A stretch of 64,000 bases of DNA. Origin: JAGXFP01 sp039714535 (GTDB lineage Bacteria > Desulfobacterota > Desulfobulbia > Desulfobulbales > JAGXFP01). The notes under the pieces are model-generated. The model searched no databases. It saw nothing but the letters and a program-made list of their open reading frames with translations, and had not been told where the DNA came from. Numbering within the stretch: position 1 is the first letter of the stretch; each line of letters opens with the position of its first letter. Shown here in pieces: positions 38,433 to 47,633 of this stretch. The stretch spans positions 1-64,000 of the forward strand of contig JBDLJC010000011.1 of the NCBI GenBank assembly GCA_039714535.1. The letters run 5' to 3'. The position numbers were made by a program, and so were the translations under genes.

Positions 38433-40928
38433 ATGGTGGATGAAACAAAAGAAGCGACCGAAGAGATCTTTCCCGATATCTCTATTGAGAGCGAGCTGAA
38501 AAAATCATACATGGACTATGCGATGAGCGTTATCATCGGTCGGGCCTTGCCCGATGTCCGTGACGGTTTAAAACCGGTTCATCGTCGCGCCCTCTATGCG
38601 ATGCGGGAGCTTAATAACTACCATAACCGGCCTTACCTTAAGTCAGCGAGGATCGTCGGTGACGTGATTGGTAAGTATCATCCCCACGGCGACACGGCCG
38701 CATACGACACTATCGTCAGAATGGCCCAGACCTTTTCGATGCGCTATCTGCTGGTCGACGGTCAGGGCAACTTCGGCTCGGTCGACGGCGATTCACCGGC
38801 GGCGATGCGTTACACCGAAGCTCGGATGACCAAGATCGACCAGGAGATCATCGCCGATCTCGACAAGGAAACGGTCGACTTCACCCCCACTTATGACAAC
38901 TCCCATATGGAGCCGGTGGTTTTCCCGACTAAGGTTCCGACCCTGTTGATTAACGGCTCTTCTGGTATCGCGGTCGGAATGGCGACCAATATTCCGCCGC
39001 ATAATATTGTCGAGGTGGTTAACGGCCTGATCGCCCTGATCGACGAACCAAACATCACCGTTAACCAGTTGATGGAACATATCACCGGGCCCGATTTTCC
39101 GACCGGTGCCTTCATCTGCGGTCGGGCCGGTATTCGTGAGGCCTATGAGACCGGACGCGGTTCGGTCCTGATGCGTTCCCGCACCCATATCGAAAAGAGC
39201 AAGAAGGCCCATCGTGAATCGATCGTAGTCACCGAGATTCCCTACCAGCAGAACAAGGCCTCGCTGATCGAGAAAATTGCCCACCTGATAAAGGACAAGA
39301 AGATTGAATCGATCTCCGAGGTTCGTGATGAGTCGGATCGCCGCGGCATGCGCATTGTCCTGGAACTGAAAAAGGACGAGATTGCCGAGGTGACCCTGAA
39401 TAAACTATACAAGATGACCCCGCTCCAGAGGAGCTTCGGGGTGATCTTATTGTCGATCGTCAACGGCCGCCCCGAGGTCTTGAACCTGCGGCAGATCCTC
39501 CTCCACTTCCTGATGCACCGCAAAACCATCGTCTACCGGCGTACTGCCTATGACCTGCGGAAGACTGAAGAGAAAGCCCATTTACTGGAGGGGTTGAAGA
39601 TCGCGATCAGTAATTTGGATGCGGTGGTCGAACTGATCAAGAAGTCGCCCAATCCCAAAGTGGCCAAGGAAGCTCTGATAAGTAAGTACGAGCTCTCCGA
39701 AATCCAGGCCCAGGCCATCCTTGAGATGCGCTTACAGAGATTGACCGGCCTTGAGCGGGACAAGATTATCGCCGAGTATGAAGAACTGATGAAGCAGATT
39801 GCCTGGTTCAAAGAGATCCTCGGTGATGAGAGCATTGTGATGAAGATCATTCGCGATGAGTTTGAGGAGATTGTCGAGAAGTACGGCGACGAACGGCGCA
39901 CCGAAATTATTGAGGCCCCGGACGAGATTCTCCCAGAAGACATGATCGCCCAGGAGGAGATGGTGGTCACCGTCACCCATGAGGGCTATATCAAACGTAA
40001 CCAGATTGATCTATATCGGGCCCAGCGCCGTGGCGGCAAAGGGGTTAAGGGTATTAAGACCCACGAGGAGGATTTTGTCAGCTCCCTCTATCTGGCCATC
40101 ACCCATGATACCTTCCTCTTCTTCACCAATTATGGCAAGGTCTTCCATCGCCGGGTCTTCGAGATTCCCCAGGCCAGCCGCATCGCCCGGGGCAAAGCCC
40201 TGGTCAATCTGCTTGACCTGACCCCCGGTGAGAAGGTGGCGGCGATCATGCCGGTCAAGAGCTTTGCCCTTGAAGAGGGGGAAGAGCGCTACATCATGAT
40301 GGTCACCAGAAACGGCATCGTCAAGAAGACCAGTCTCAAGGAATTCTCCCGACCGATGCGTCGCGGTAAGATCGCCCTGACCATTCGGGAAGGCGACGAG
40401 ATCATCTCGGCGGTGATGACCTCCGGCAAGAATGATATCATGCTCTTCTCCAGCAACGGTATGTCGAATCGCTTCAACGAATCGAATGTCAGGCCGATGG
40501 GCCGGACCGCCGCCGGCGTCAAGGGTATGACCCTGAATCCCGGCGATACCGTGGTTGGGGTTGTGGTTGTCGACGGGACAACCGAATCGATCCTGTCGGT
40601 CACCGAGAACGGTTTCGGCAAACGGACTGCGGTTGCGGACTACCCGGTCAGAAAGCGTGGTGGTAAAGGGGTCTTTACGATCAAGACCAGTGAGCGGAAT
40701 GGCCAGGCGATCGGCGCCCTCCAGGTCGTCGATGAAGATGAGATCATGATGATCACCGACGGCGGCAAGATCATCAGAACTAATATGAAAAATGTCAGGG
40801 TTATCGGTCGTAACACCCAGGGGGTCAACCTTTTTAAACTTGGCAAAGGTGAAAAGGTGGTGGCCATGGACGGTGTTGCCGAACCATCCAGTGATGATAG
40901 TGAGGAAGGCGAAGGTTCTGAAGAATAG
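38433..40928 (+). CDS. gyrA: DNA gyrase subunit A
   Basis: DNA-cutting subunit of gyrase, 831 residues. The catalytic Tyr127 (AMRYTEARM) is preceded by HPHGDTAAYD (83-92); T88 aligns with the Ser83 of E. coli. The winged-helix, tower and coiled-coil parts are present, followed by the six-bladed C-terminal domain with the GyrA box QRRGGKGVKG (about 530-539), which marks it as gyrase and not topoisomerase IV. The tail is acidic. Full length, follows gyrB. Confidence 0.98.
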   Translation: MVDETKEATEEIFPDISIESELKKSYMDYAMSVIIGRALPDVRDGLKPVHRRALYAMRELNNYHNRPYLKSARIVGDVIGKYHPHGDTAAYDTIVRMAQTFSMRYLLVDGQGNFGSVDGDSPAAMRYTEARMTKIDQEIIADLDKETVDFTPTYDNSHMEPVVFPTKVPTLLINGSSGIAVGMATNIPPHNIVEVVNGLIALIDEPNITVNQLMEHITGPDFPTGAFICGRAGIREAYETGRGSVLMRSRTHIEKSKKAHRESIVVTEIPYQQNKASLIEKIAHLIKDKKIESISEVRDESDRRGMRIVLELKKDEIAEVTLNKLYKMTPLQRSFGVILLSIVNGRPEVLNLRQILLHFLMHRKTIVYRRTAYDLRKTEEKAHLLEGLKIAISNLDAVVELIKKSPNPKVAKEALISKYELSEIQAQAILEMRLQRLTGLERDKIIAEYEELMKQIAWFKEILGDESIVMKIIRDEFEEIVEKYGDERRTEIIEAPDEILPEDMIAQEEMVVTVTHEGYIKRNQIDLYRAQRRGGKGVKGIKTHEEDFVSSLYLAITHDTFLFFTNYGKVFHRRVFEIPQASRIARGKALVNLLDLTPGEKVAAIMPVKSFALEEGEERYIMMVTRNGIVKKTSLKEFSRPMRRGKIALTIREGDEIISAVMTSGKNDIMLFSSNGMSNRFNESNVRPMGRTAAGVKGMTLNPGDTVVGVVVVDGTTESILSVTENGFGKRTAVADYPVRKRGGKGVFTIKTSERNGQAIGALQVVDEDEIMMITDGGKIIRTNMKNVRVIGRNTQGVNLFKLGKGEKVVAMDGVAEPSSDDSEEGEGSEE

Positions 40929-40991
40929 TTTCTTTGATAGTATTTTACGGCCGTGAAATGTCGTAAAGATAGTAGGTTGTGGTGTGTTTTT

Positions 40992-41106
40992 AAAATTAAC
41001 ATCGAACATCGAATTTTGAATGTGGAGTTTTTATCAATCAGATAAAGCTAAACGATTACCTCTTATTCGATGTTCAAAGTTGAATGTTCGATGTTTTGTT
41101 AATTTT
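40992..41106. repeat. Inverted-repeat element between gyrA and gpsA
   Basis: AAAATTAAC (40992-41000) matches GTTAATTTT (41098-41106) in inverse, and next to them AACATCGAACATCGAA (40999-41014) matches TTGAATGTTCGATGTT (41080-41095) with two changes. The 115-base unit is non-coding, with an AT-rich centre. Layout resembles the other small inverted-repeat elements in the window, but the end sequences differ. Confidence 0.45.
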
Positions 41107-41123
41107 CTTGCAGGAGGGTTCCT

Positions 41124-42146
41124 ATGCCCGTCCAACAGGCAGCGGTGGTTGGCGCCGGTAGCTGGGGTACCGCCCTGGCCAAATTACTCAGTGACAAGGG
41201 TTACCGGATCAGCCTCTGGGGTCATCGTCAGGAACATGTTGATGAGATTATCGCCAACCGGGAGAATCTCACCTATCTGCCCGGCTTCAAGCTCGCGGAG
41301 AATCTCACCGCTACCTCCGATCTGGCTGCGGCCGTCAGTGGCCAACCGGTAGTTCTGATGGTTGTACCCTCCCATGGGTACCGGGAGGTCTTTCGTCGCC
41401 TCCTGCCCCATTTATCCGATAATACCTATGTGATCTCAGCGGTCAAGGGCATCGAAAACGATACTCTGATGACCATGGATCAGGTCATGGAGGATGAACT
41501 TGCCAAGCTTTCCGTGCCACCGACCTTACATCTAGGCGTCCTGGCCGGGCCCAGTTTCGCCAAGGAAGTGGCGGCCGGGGTACCCACCGCAGTCACCGTT
41601 GCCGCTAAAACCAGAGAAGAAGCCCTCTTCTGCCAGCAGCTTTTCAATACCCCGCTGTTTCGGGTCTATGCCTCAACCGATCTGATCGGGATGGAGCTGT
41701 CCGGAGCCCTCAAAAACCCAATTGCCATAAGTGCCGGCATCTGTGACGGTCTCGGCTACGGGACCAATACCCGGGCCGCTTTGATCACCCGCGGCCTTGC
41801 CGAGATTACCCGGCTCGGCGTCAAGATGGGCGCCCAACCCCTGACCTTTGCCGGACTGGCCGGGATGGGTGATCTGGTCTTGACCTGTACCGGTGATCTT
41901 TCGCGGAACCGCCAGGTTGGCCTGAAACTGGGGCAGGGACAGAAGATCAAGCAGATCGTCGCTGAGATGGAGATGGTTGCCGAGGGGGTTAAGACCACCA
42001 AGTCGGCCTGGAACCTGGCCCGCAGGGCCGGCGTTGAGATGCCAATCCTTGAGCAGGTGTACCAGGTGATCTACGGGGATATGGACTGTGCTGAGGCGGT
42101 CAAAACCCTCCTGGCCCGCAGCCTCAAGGAAGAGATCGAGTTTTAG
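41124..42146 (+). CDS. gpsA: Glycerol-3-phosphate dehydrogenase [NAD(P)+]
   Basis: Makes sn-glycerol-3-phosphate from dihydroxyacetone phosphate for phospholipid synthesis. The 340-residue protein has the Rossmann loop GAGSWGTALA (11-20), LAGPSFAKEVA, the catalytic Lys region SGALKNPIAIS (about 192-202) and GLAEITRLG with FAGLAGMGDLVLTCTG. A clear AGGAGG site lies before the ATG. Family length is normal. Confidence 0.97.
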   Translation: MPVQQAAVVGAGSWGTALAKLLSDKGYRISLWGHRQEHVDEIIANRENLTYLPGFKLAENLTATSDLAAAVSGQPVVLMVVPSHGYREVFRRLLPHLSDNTYVISAVKGIENDTLMTMDQVMEDELAKLSVPPTLHLGVLAGPSFAKEVAAGVPTAVTVAAKTREEALFCQQLFNTPLFRVYASTDLIGMELSGALKNPIAISAGICDGLGYGTNTRAALITRGLAEITRLGVKMGAQPLTFAGLAGMGDLVLTCTGDLSRNRQVGLKLGQGQKIKQIVAEMEMVAEGVKTTKSAWNLARRAGVEMPILEQVYQVIYGDMDCAEAVKTLLARSLKEEIEF

Positions 42147-42179
42147 GTTTCTTTTTGGAAATATTTCTGTTTTGTTTTA

Positions 42180-42917
42180 TTGATGATTCAGGGAATCCTC
42201 CAAAGACTTATCAAAACCAGCATCTGGAATTTGCTCTGGATGTCCGTCCTGTGCTCGGAAATCCTGACAGCTCTACTGAGCTCTGTGCTCAGCTTGGTTT
42301 GGTGGGGGGAGATAAGCATTGATCTCCTCTGGATCGGCAGCATAGATGCCCTGGTCGTTTCATTTATCGTAACGATCATTCCCATTAGTATTTTCAAATA
42401 CATCAAAGAAATAAAGCTAAAACACCAGCAACAGCAGATCAAGGCACGTAAGCTGGAGTCGGTAGGGGTTCTCGCCGGTGGTATTGCCCACGACTTCAAC
42501 AACATCCTGACCGCTATCCTTGGCAATCTCAACCTGTCTTTACTGGATAAAGATCTAAACGGCAGGACAAAAGAGCGTCTGGTGAAAGCTGAAAAGGCTT
42601 CCTGGCGGGCCCAAGGCCTTACCCAGCAACTACTGACCTTTGCTAAAGGCGGTGAGCCGGTCAAGGAAACCTCCTCCCTCGATCTTGTCATTAGGGATTC
42701 GGCTGGTTTTGTGTTGAGCGGCGATAAGGTCTCATGCCGGTATCATATACCTGATGACCTGTGGATGATCGAGATCGACAAGGGTCAGATCAGCCAAGTG
42801 ATTCAGAATATTGTCCTGAATGCCAGCCATGCCATAGCCGGTGTCTTCCCGAAAAAGGAACCTGGTGAACACCACCAGCACAACAGACCTAAGTTTATGA
42901 TGATCAGCATAATATAG
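42180..42917 (+). pseudogene. Truncated sensor histidine kinase, paralogue of the 28886-31546 kinase
   Basis: A 245-codon ORF with two hydrophobic N-terminal segments (about 12-40 and 50-72), then the HisKA box GVLAGGIAHDFNNILTAILGN, the QGLTQQLLTFAKGGEPVKE segment and the N box QVIQNIVLNASHAI. It then runs into an unrelated tail (AGVFPKKEPGEHHQHN) and stops before the G1 and G2 ATP-lid boxes, so the ATPase domain is cut. From the H box to the N box it is nearly identical in order and wording to the large hybrid kinase. Start ATG at 42180 or 42183. Kinase activity is unlikely. Confidence 0.8.
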
Positions 42918-43131
42918 AAGGTGACTATAAATCCTATCGCCGCGTGGTTTGTTTGGCTGCTGTCAACAAGACTGGTGCTCCACCACCTAACCAAAACAAG
43001 TGTGGGTACAAGCTTGATAAGGTGACGATAACCCCTTTAAACAGCGGATCACTCCGCAGAGTCTCCGCTCTTCTGCAGACCTTGTTAACCGGGAACTAGT
43101 TGTCAGGAAGATGTGTGAAGAGAAGAAGTGA
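42910..43131 (+). pseudogene. Possible remnant of an unrecognised gene
   Basis: One plus-strand frame is open without a start codon from about 42910 to 43098, containing GDYKSYRRVVCLAAVNKTG and TITPLNSGSLRRVSALLQTL; a neighbouring frame continues with RELVVRKMCEEKK to 43131, as if a frameshift lay near 43090. No family is recognised. The rest of the gap to 43268 shows no gene. Confidence 0.25.
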
Positions 43132-43268
43132 TGATTAGCCCAGCAAGCAACCAGTCGTCAGTTTGGCGCCATAGAACAGACATATTACAGGTGGCTTTGG
43201 GGCAGGTAGTCAGGTCGACTCTCAGGATTACCACAATAGTTTATCCTGAAAAGGGGACAGCCGTGGGC

Positions 43269-43517
43269 TTATTCGATCTTGTCCCGGGTCTGGTTGATCA
43301 TCTGCTTTTTACTGCCTATACCGGTGGATGATGAGTTGCCCAGGAACGAGAAACAGTAAATAATCAAGATTAAAATCAGCACTGCCCCGAGGGTCTTGAG
43401 CGCCGCCTTGGGTTTAAAGTAAACAAACAGGGCCAGACCGGCGATAATGGCCAGCGCCAAGTAGGTGTTGCTGTAATAGAGGTTCGTGCCGAAGATTACG
43501 ATGTTGTCCAATGTCAT
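43269..43517 (-). CDS. Small membrane protein, 82 residues
   Basis: An 82-residue protein with two hydrophobic helices (about 17-33, NTYLALAIIAGLALFVYF, and 40-60, LGAVLILILIIYCFSFLG) separated by a short basic loop (KPKAALKT), and a charged C-terminal tail. This is a plausible inner-membrane protein of unknown role. It is isolated, with a weak ribosome site (GCGGAC). Confidence 0.55.
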   Translation of the reverse strand: MTLDNIVIFGTNLYYSNTYLALAIIAGLALFVYFKPKAALKTLGAVLILILIIYCFSFLGNSSSTGIGSKKQMINQTRDKIE

Positions 43518-43751
43518 GTCCGCTATACTAGAACAGCAAAACCTAAAAGCAAAGAGAAATATTCTCTGCCAGAAGGCTTATGCTGCTTCTTGCCGTCATC
43601 ATTCAACCCCATTTATTACCCAGAATTATCCAGCATAGAGTAACCATCCTTCCCTGAATAAATAGCAGGAGAAAAAAACCAGCAGCCGACCAAAGCCTGA
43701 AAAATCTTTACTTACAACACTTAGTGGTAAATGGAGCAGGTCCTCTCTCAA

Positions 43752-44552
43752 TTACAGATGTTGCTCACCAATTTTGCTAAACATCTGCACCAGTCCCGAG
43801 CAGAGGGTGAAGATTGATTTGATATGCAGATTAGTGCTGCAGCATTCATCAAAAAAGATGGTGAGTTTCGAATCCAGATCGTCTTCCGGGGCCTGGTAAC
43901 AGATCAGGATTGGAATTTTGGGGAAGGGGTGGAGGATCAGGGCAATATCCGCTTCGTACCAGTCGATGGTTTTTCCCATGAACAGATCAATAAGATCATT
44001 CAGCAGCTCCGGGTTACAATCGGCCAGTTGCCGCAGTGGTTCTTCACAGCGGCTGGTAAAAAGGCCCTGCCATTCAATCCCCCCTTTAATCTCACGGAAT
44101 GACATCCATTGGCCGCTAATCTCCGCATGGGTCCCGTGGGTGATATAGGAGAGGGCCGGGGCCAGTACCCAGGAGATAATATGGCATTCCGAGGTCATGT
44201 GGCCCTGCCGGTCAAAGACGAAATCTTTACCCAGGGAATTGATAATTATCCGGTCATCCTGCACCGTTGCGCCGATAAGGGGAGCAATTGCGTCAAGATC
44301 GATAGTGGCCATCTTTTTCTGCTGTTTATCGATAAACTGTGCCTGGTCAACTGCCAGGTCAGCAGTTTGTTGATACCTGGCCGAGAATTTGGCGAGGAGA
44401 TCAGGAGCGAGGTCCGGGCACTCCTCCAGCTTCTTGCGGGCGGCTACAACAGCAGCAGCAAATGCCAGGCAGGATGGAAGCAGGCATTTGCGGCAATTGG
44501 TTTGCGGCAGGATTTTGTAGACATCAAGGGCGGTGAAGGTTGATTTGGCCAT
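43752..44552 (-). CDS. DUF3786 protein with N-terminal iron-sulfur motif
   Basis: A 266-residue protein. The N-terminus has C20-x2-C23-x4-C28-x16-C45 (NCRKCLLPSC and EECPDL), the 4Fe-4S pattern of the small domain found in corrinoid iron-sulfur and related proteins. The rest (ISWVLAPALSYITHGTHAEISGQWMSFREIKGG, AEDDLDSKLTIFFDE) matches the DUF3786 family, common in anaerobes and of unknown reaction. Expected to bind a cluster and perhaps a corrinoid-type partner, by analogy only. Confidence 0.8.
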   Translation of the reverse strand: MAKSTFTALDVYKILPQTNCRKCLLPSCLAFAAAVVAARKKLEECPDLAPDLLAKFSARYQQTADLAVDQAQFIDKQQKKMATIDLDAIAPLIGATVQDDRIIINSLGKDFVFDRQGHMTSECHIISWVLAPALSYITHGTHAEISGQWMSFREIKGGIEWQGLFTSRCEEPLRQLADCNPELLNDLIDLFMGKTIDWYEADIALILHPFPKIPILICYQAPEDDLDSKLTIFFDECCSTNLHIKSIFTLCSGLVQMFSKIGEQHL

Positions 44553-44648
44553 TTTTGAAGACTAACGCGATGGAGACCAACTTGCCACCCCAAAACCAGT
44601 CAGAAAAAGAGTTTCTAGCCTGCTGGTTGGCCTCATGGTCTGGTGATT

Positions 44649-45233
44649 TTATTTCCACTTATAGCCACAGGTTTGGCATTTATATTTTTTGCCGCGCAGT
44701 CTTAAAGGAATAGCAAGCAGTAGAGAAATTAGCCCGCTCTTTAAGGATGGATTAACGGGGGTTATTCTATCAGACTTGCACCGAGGGCATTGCTCCGGGA
44801 ATCGCTCTTCGCTTTCAGTAAATTCCGGTTCGTCATCATCTTGCTCTGGGGGGAGAGGGGCTTCTGCTTGTTCGCTTTGGAGGAATTTCAGGGCCGTTTC
44901 AGCCTGTGAGGCCGCCACCGCTAATTTTACACCCCCGACTGCAAGAGCATAGAAGGGTTGAATTGAAACTAAGTGTTCGTCTCTCAGGAATACGGGGATT
45001 CCTGTCGATTCTATAAGGGATTTGGCAAGATAGGCAGATTGAACATCGCCAAAGGTGGCAATAATGACCAGCGGTGAATCCGGAACGATTTCTTCTTGTT
45101 CTGCCGCCACCACCGCTTCACCATTTAATAACTCCGTGCTGCAATTTGCGCAGTTTTGGATGTCGTCAAGATATTCCGGCGCAGAGCCGGTGCTCAACAG
45201 ATGTGGACATTCTTGGTTTGGGCAGTATTTCAT
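44649..45233 (-). CDS. DUF2007-type protein with zinc ribbons
   Basis: A 194-residue protein built from an N-terminal C-x4-C / C-x2-C ribbon (CPNQECPHLL, CANCS), a central ACT-like DUF2007 segment (ATFGDVQSAYLAKSLIESTGIPVFLRDEHLVS to GGVKLAVAASQAETALKFLQ, about 59-119), and a C-terminal ribbon (CPRCKSDRITP, CQTCGYKW). DUF2007 proteins are predicted signal-transducing or binding modules. Function unknown. Confidence 0.75.
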   Translation of the reverse strand: MKYCPNQECPHLLSTGSAPEYLDDIQNCANCSTELLNGEAVVAAEQEEIVPDSPLVIIATFGDVQSAYLAKSLIESTGIPVFLRDEHLVSIQPFYALAVGGVKLAVAASQAETALKFLQSEQAEAPLPPEQDDDEPEFTESEERFPEQCPRCKSDRITPVNPSLKSGLISLLLAIPLRLRGKKYKCQTCGYKWK

Positions 45234-45366
45234 AGGGGGTATGCTGTTTACGATTGCGAGCAGCTGCCGCAGTTCGGTCTGTGCACCTTAAACGGCCTTT
45301 ATTTATGAATCTCTATATTCTCAGTTAGTTCGCGGTAGTCTGGCCCAATCTGGCAAGCAGATATGT

Positions 45367-46632
45367 TCAGTCCTCCGGTGCAGATCTTTGCTGGTTCTTT
45401 TCCCGGCCGTTTTCACGGGCATAGCTGCTGATTCCCATCATCAGTCGCAGCAAACCATAACTGAGCCAGCTCATAAACCGCACCCAGGAGGGCTGCTGTT
45501 TCCACTTGTCCCGCAAGATCCGCAGGCCATCGGTTGCCAGGGTCCTTTTCAGGCTTTGGCTCAGGGTCGCGCCGAATTCTTCGTCGTTAACGGCAATATT
45601 CGCTTCGTGTGAAAACAGCAGGCTGAACGGATCGATATTCGAAGACCCCACCGTCGCCCAATGTCCGTCGATCACCGCCACTTTAGCGTGGAGGAAGCTC
45701 TTGCGGTATTCGTAAATTTCAATGCCCGCATCGAGAAAATTACCATAGAGTGCCCGGGTGGCATAATGCTGGAGAAGATATTCAACCCTTCCCTGCAGCA
45801 GCAAAACCACCCGGACTCCACGGCTGGCCGCATTGATAAGCACATGCCGGAAATCAAGCCCCGGTAAAAAGTAGGCATTGGCTATAATGATCTCGGATTC
45901 CGCCTGCTCGATCGCCTGGAGATACGCCGTTTCAATGTCCCGGCGATGGCTGATATTGTCCCGCACCAGGAGTGCCGCGTTCATCCGGCCCCCGGATGGG
46001 CTTGCAGCAGGCAGGGGGGGCCCACTCAAGGCTGCCCCTTTGCGAAAATAACGCCACGCCGCTTTTGACCACAAGCGCTGGACGGCAAGGCGGATCTCGT
46101 CCACCAGCGGCCCCTCCACGGCGACTGCGTAGTCGTAGCGAGGGTGTATGTCGCCTGTCGGGCCTCGGTCATCAATAATGTTAATTCCCCCGACAAAGGC
46201 GATCTCCCGGTCCACGACTGTGATTTTCCGGTGCATGCGGCGCAACCGCTTGCGCCGAAATGTCCAGGGGGAGATATTGGGCCGGTAGATGTGGGTCTTC
46301 ACCCCGCTCCCCCGCAACCGGTCCAGCATGCTCTGGGGCAGGTCCTTGGAGCCGTAGCCATCGATCAGGACCCGGACCTTTACCCCGCGCCGAACAGCCC
46401 GCAGGAGCGCCTCTGCAATCTGCCGTCCGGTGGCGTCATCTTCGTAAATATAGGTTTCAAGATAAATTTCATGCTTGGCCCGGTCGAATGCCGCTTCGAG
46501 GGCGGGAAAATAAACTTCGCCATTACGTAACAGAGTGACCTGATTGCCCGGAACAAAGCGGGACAAGCTCGCAGGTAAGAAAGCTTGATATAAACTTCGG
46601 CGATGCAGTTTCCCCTGAAACATAATAAACAC
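45367..46632 (-). CDS. Cardiolipin synthase-type phospholipase D enzyme
   Basis: A 421-residue member of the phospholipase D family. The two HKD motifs are HRKITVVD (134-141) and HAKVAVID (315-322), with GG and GSSN following as usual. No N-terminal membrane helices are present, so it resembles the shorter ClsB type (Cls in E. coli has two helices). It makes cardiolipin or a related phospholipid at the inner membrane. Single gene. Confidence 0.92.
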   Translation of the reverse strand: MFIMFQGKLHRRSLYQAFLPASLSRFVPGNQVTLLRNGEVYFPALEAAFDRAKHEIYLETYIYEDDATGRQIAEALLRAVRRGVKVRVLIDGYGSKDLPQSMLDRLRGSGVKTHIYRPNISPWTFRRKRLRRMHRKITVVDREIAFVGGINIIDDRGPTGDIHPRYDYAVAVEGPLVDEIRLAVQRLWSKAAWRYFRKGAALSGPPLPAASPSGGRMNAALLVRDNISHRRDIETAYLQAIEQAESEIIIANAYFLPGLDFRHVLINAASRGVRVVLLLQGRVEYLLQHYATRALYGNFLDAGIEIYEYRKSFLHAKVAVIDGHWATVGSSNIDPFSLLFSHEANIAVNDEEFGATLSQSLKRTLATDGLRILRDKWKQQPSWVRFMSWLSYGLLRLMMGISSYARENGREKNQQRSAPED

Positions 46633-46760
46633 CTGTCTCTCATCCCATATCTAAATATTCCGGAGCAGATCTGCCCAGGTCGGATGAGGCAATAACCAGA
46701 AATATCAGGTTCTCTATAAATCTTTCCCTGTATAGTTTTAAACCTAAAACTTATCCCTAA

Positions 46761-47447
46761 TCACATTTTCTCAAGCTCGCCAGCGCCGCTAATTTCCTGG
46801 ATAAGTTTGGTGGGATTACCGTAATAGCGCACCTCGGCAGCGCCGTTAATTACAACTTCCAGCACGTCGGAAGCGTAAACGCTCACGTCACCGGCCCCGG
46901 AAACTTCAACCTTTGCCTTTCGGGCTTTCAGGTCTTGAGCTTTGATATCGCCGGAGCCGGAGACCCCAACATCCAGAGAGTTTGTTTTTCCTTCCAGAAC
47001 AATATCCCCGGAGCCGCTGAGCTCAATTTCGAAGTTCTCATTGTTAATCGCGGAAACATTGACGTCGTCAGCACCGACAACTTCCAGCTCTTTAATGTTT
47101 TTTGCCGCGATATTAATAACGAGTTCAGTGGTGGGACAGATGTTTTTATCTGCATAGACTTTGAGTTCATTCCCCCGAACCTTGCTGACAATGTGCGGGA
47201 TAATATTGTCTTCGCCAATGATTTCAAACTGTTGATTTTCTCTGCTGCTGACAATATTGACCAGAAATGCGCCGTTCAGTTCAATGGTGTTAAAACTTGC
47301 CAGATTGCGATTTTCAGTCTTGTTTTTGCCGCTGCCTTTGACGCAGTCGTTGTAAATAACTGTGTTGTTGATAATGACTGTGCCGGCCACAGCCACGGTG
47401 GTAGAAAGGAGAAAGATGGTTAACGGGAGGATGGCTTTTGCTTTCAT
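46761..47447 (-). CDS. DUF2807 (auto-transporter adhesin head GIN-like) protein
   Basis: A 228-residue exported protein. The start at 47447 (MKAKAILPLTIFLLSTTVAVA) is preferred over the longer reading to 47489 because it has a GGAGG ribosome site and begins a good signal peptide. The mature part is a repetitive beta-helix: repeated strand turns such as FNTIELNGAFLVNI, LEVVGADDVNV, IELSGSGDIVLEG and VSGAGDVSVYA. The repeated SGSGD/SGAGD turns are the family hallmark. Role unknown, perhaps surface or periplasmic. Confidence 0.88.
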   Translation of the reverse strand: MKAKAILPLTIFLLSTTVAVAGTVIINNTVIYNDCVKGSGKNKTENRNLASFNTIELNGAFLVNIVSSRENQQFEIIGEDNIIPHIVSKVRGNELKVYADKNICPTTELVINIAAKNIKELEVVGADDVNVSAINNENFEIELSGSGDIVLEGKTNSLDVGVSGSGDIKAQDLKARKAKVEVSGAGDVSVYASDVLEVVINGAAEVRYYGNPTKLIQEISGAGELEKM

Positions 47448-47633
47448 GAACTGCCTCCGAGTGAAGTTGGTTTTGCCGAAAAGTGACAACGTTTAAATCA
47501 GTGGCGTTTCGATGTCTTTTGGAAACCTCCTCTCGTGTGGGGTAGACCCGCTTGCCAGGTGGGGTGGGGCTGGAGTTAAAGACCCTCTGGCTACCCGGTT
47601 ATGCTTTGTTCTGTGTGTCTGAAAAAGATGCTC

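Noticed and set aside
38679..38708. Quinolone-resistance change in GyrA (Thr88 at the position of E. coli Ser83)
   Set aside because: Thr at this position may simply be the natural residue in this lineage; no reason to call it a resistance mutation.
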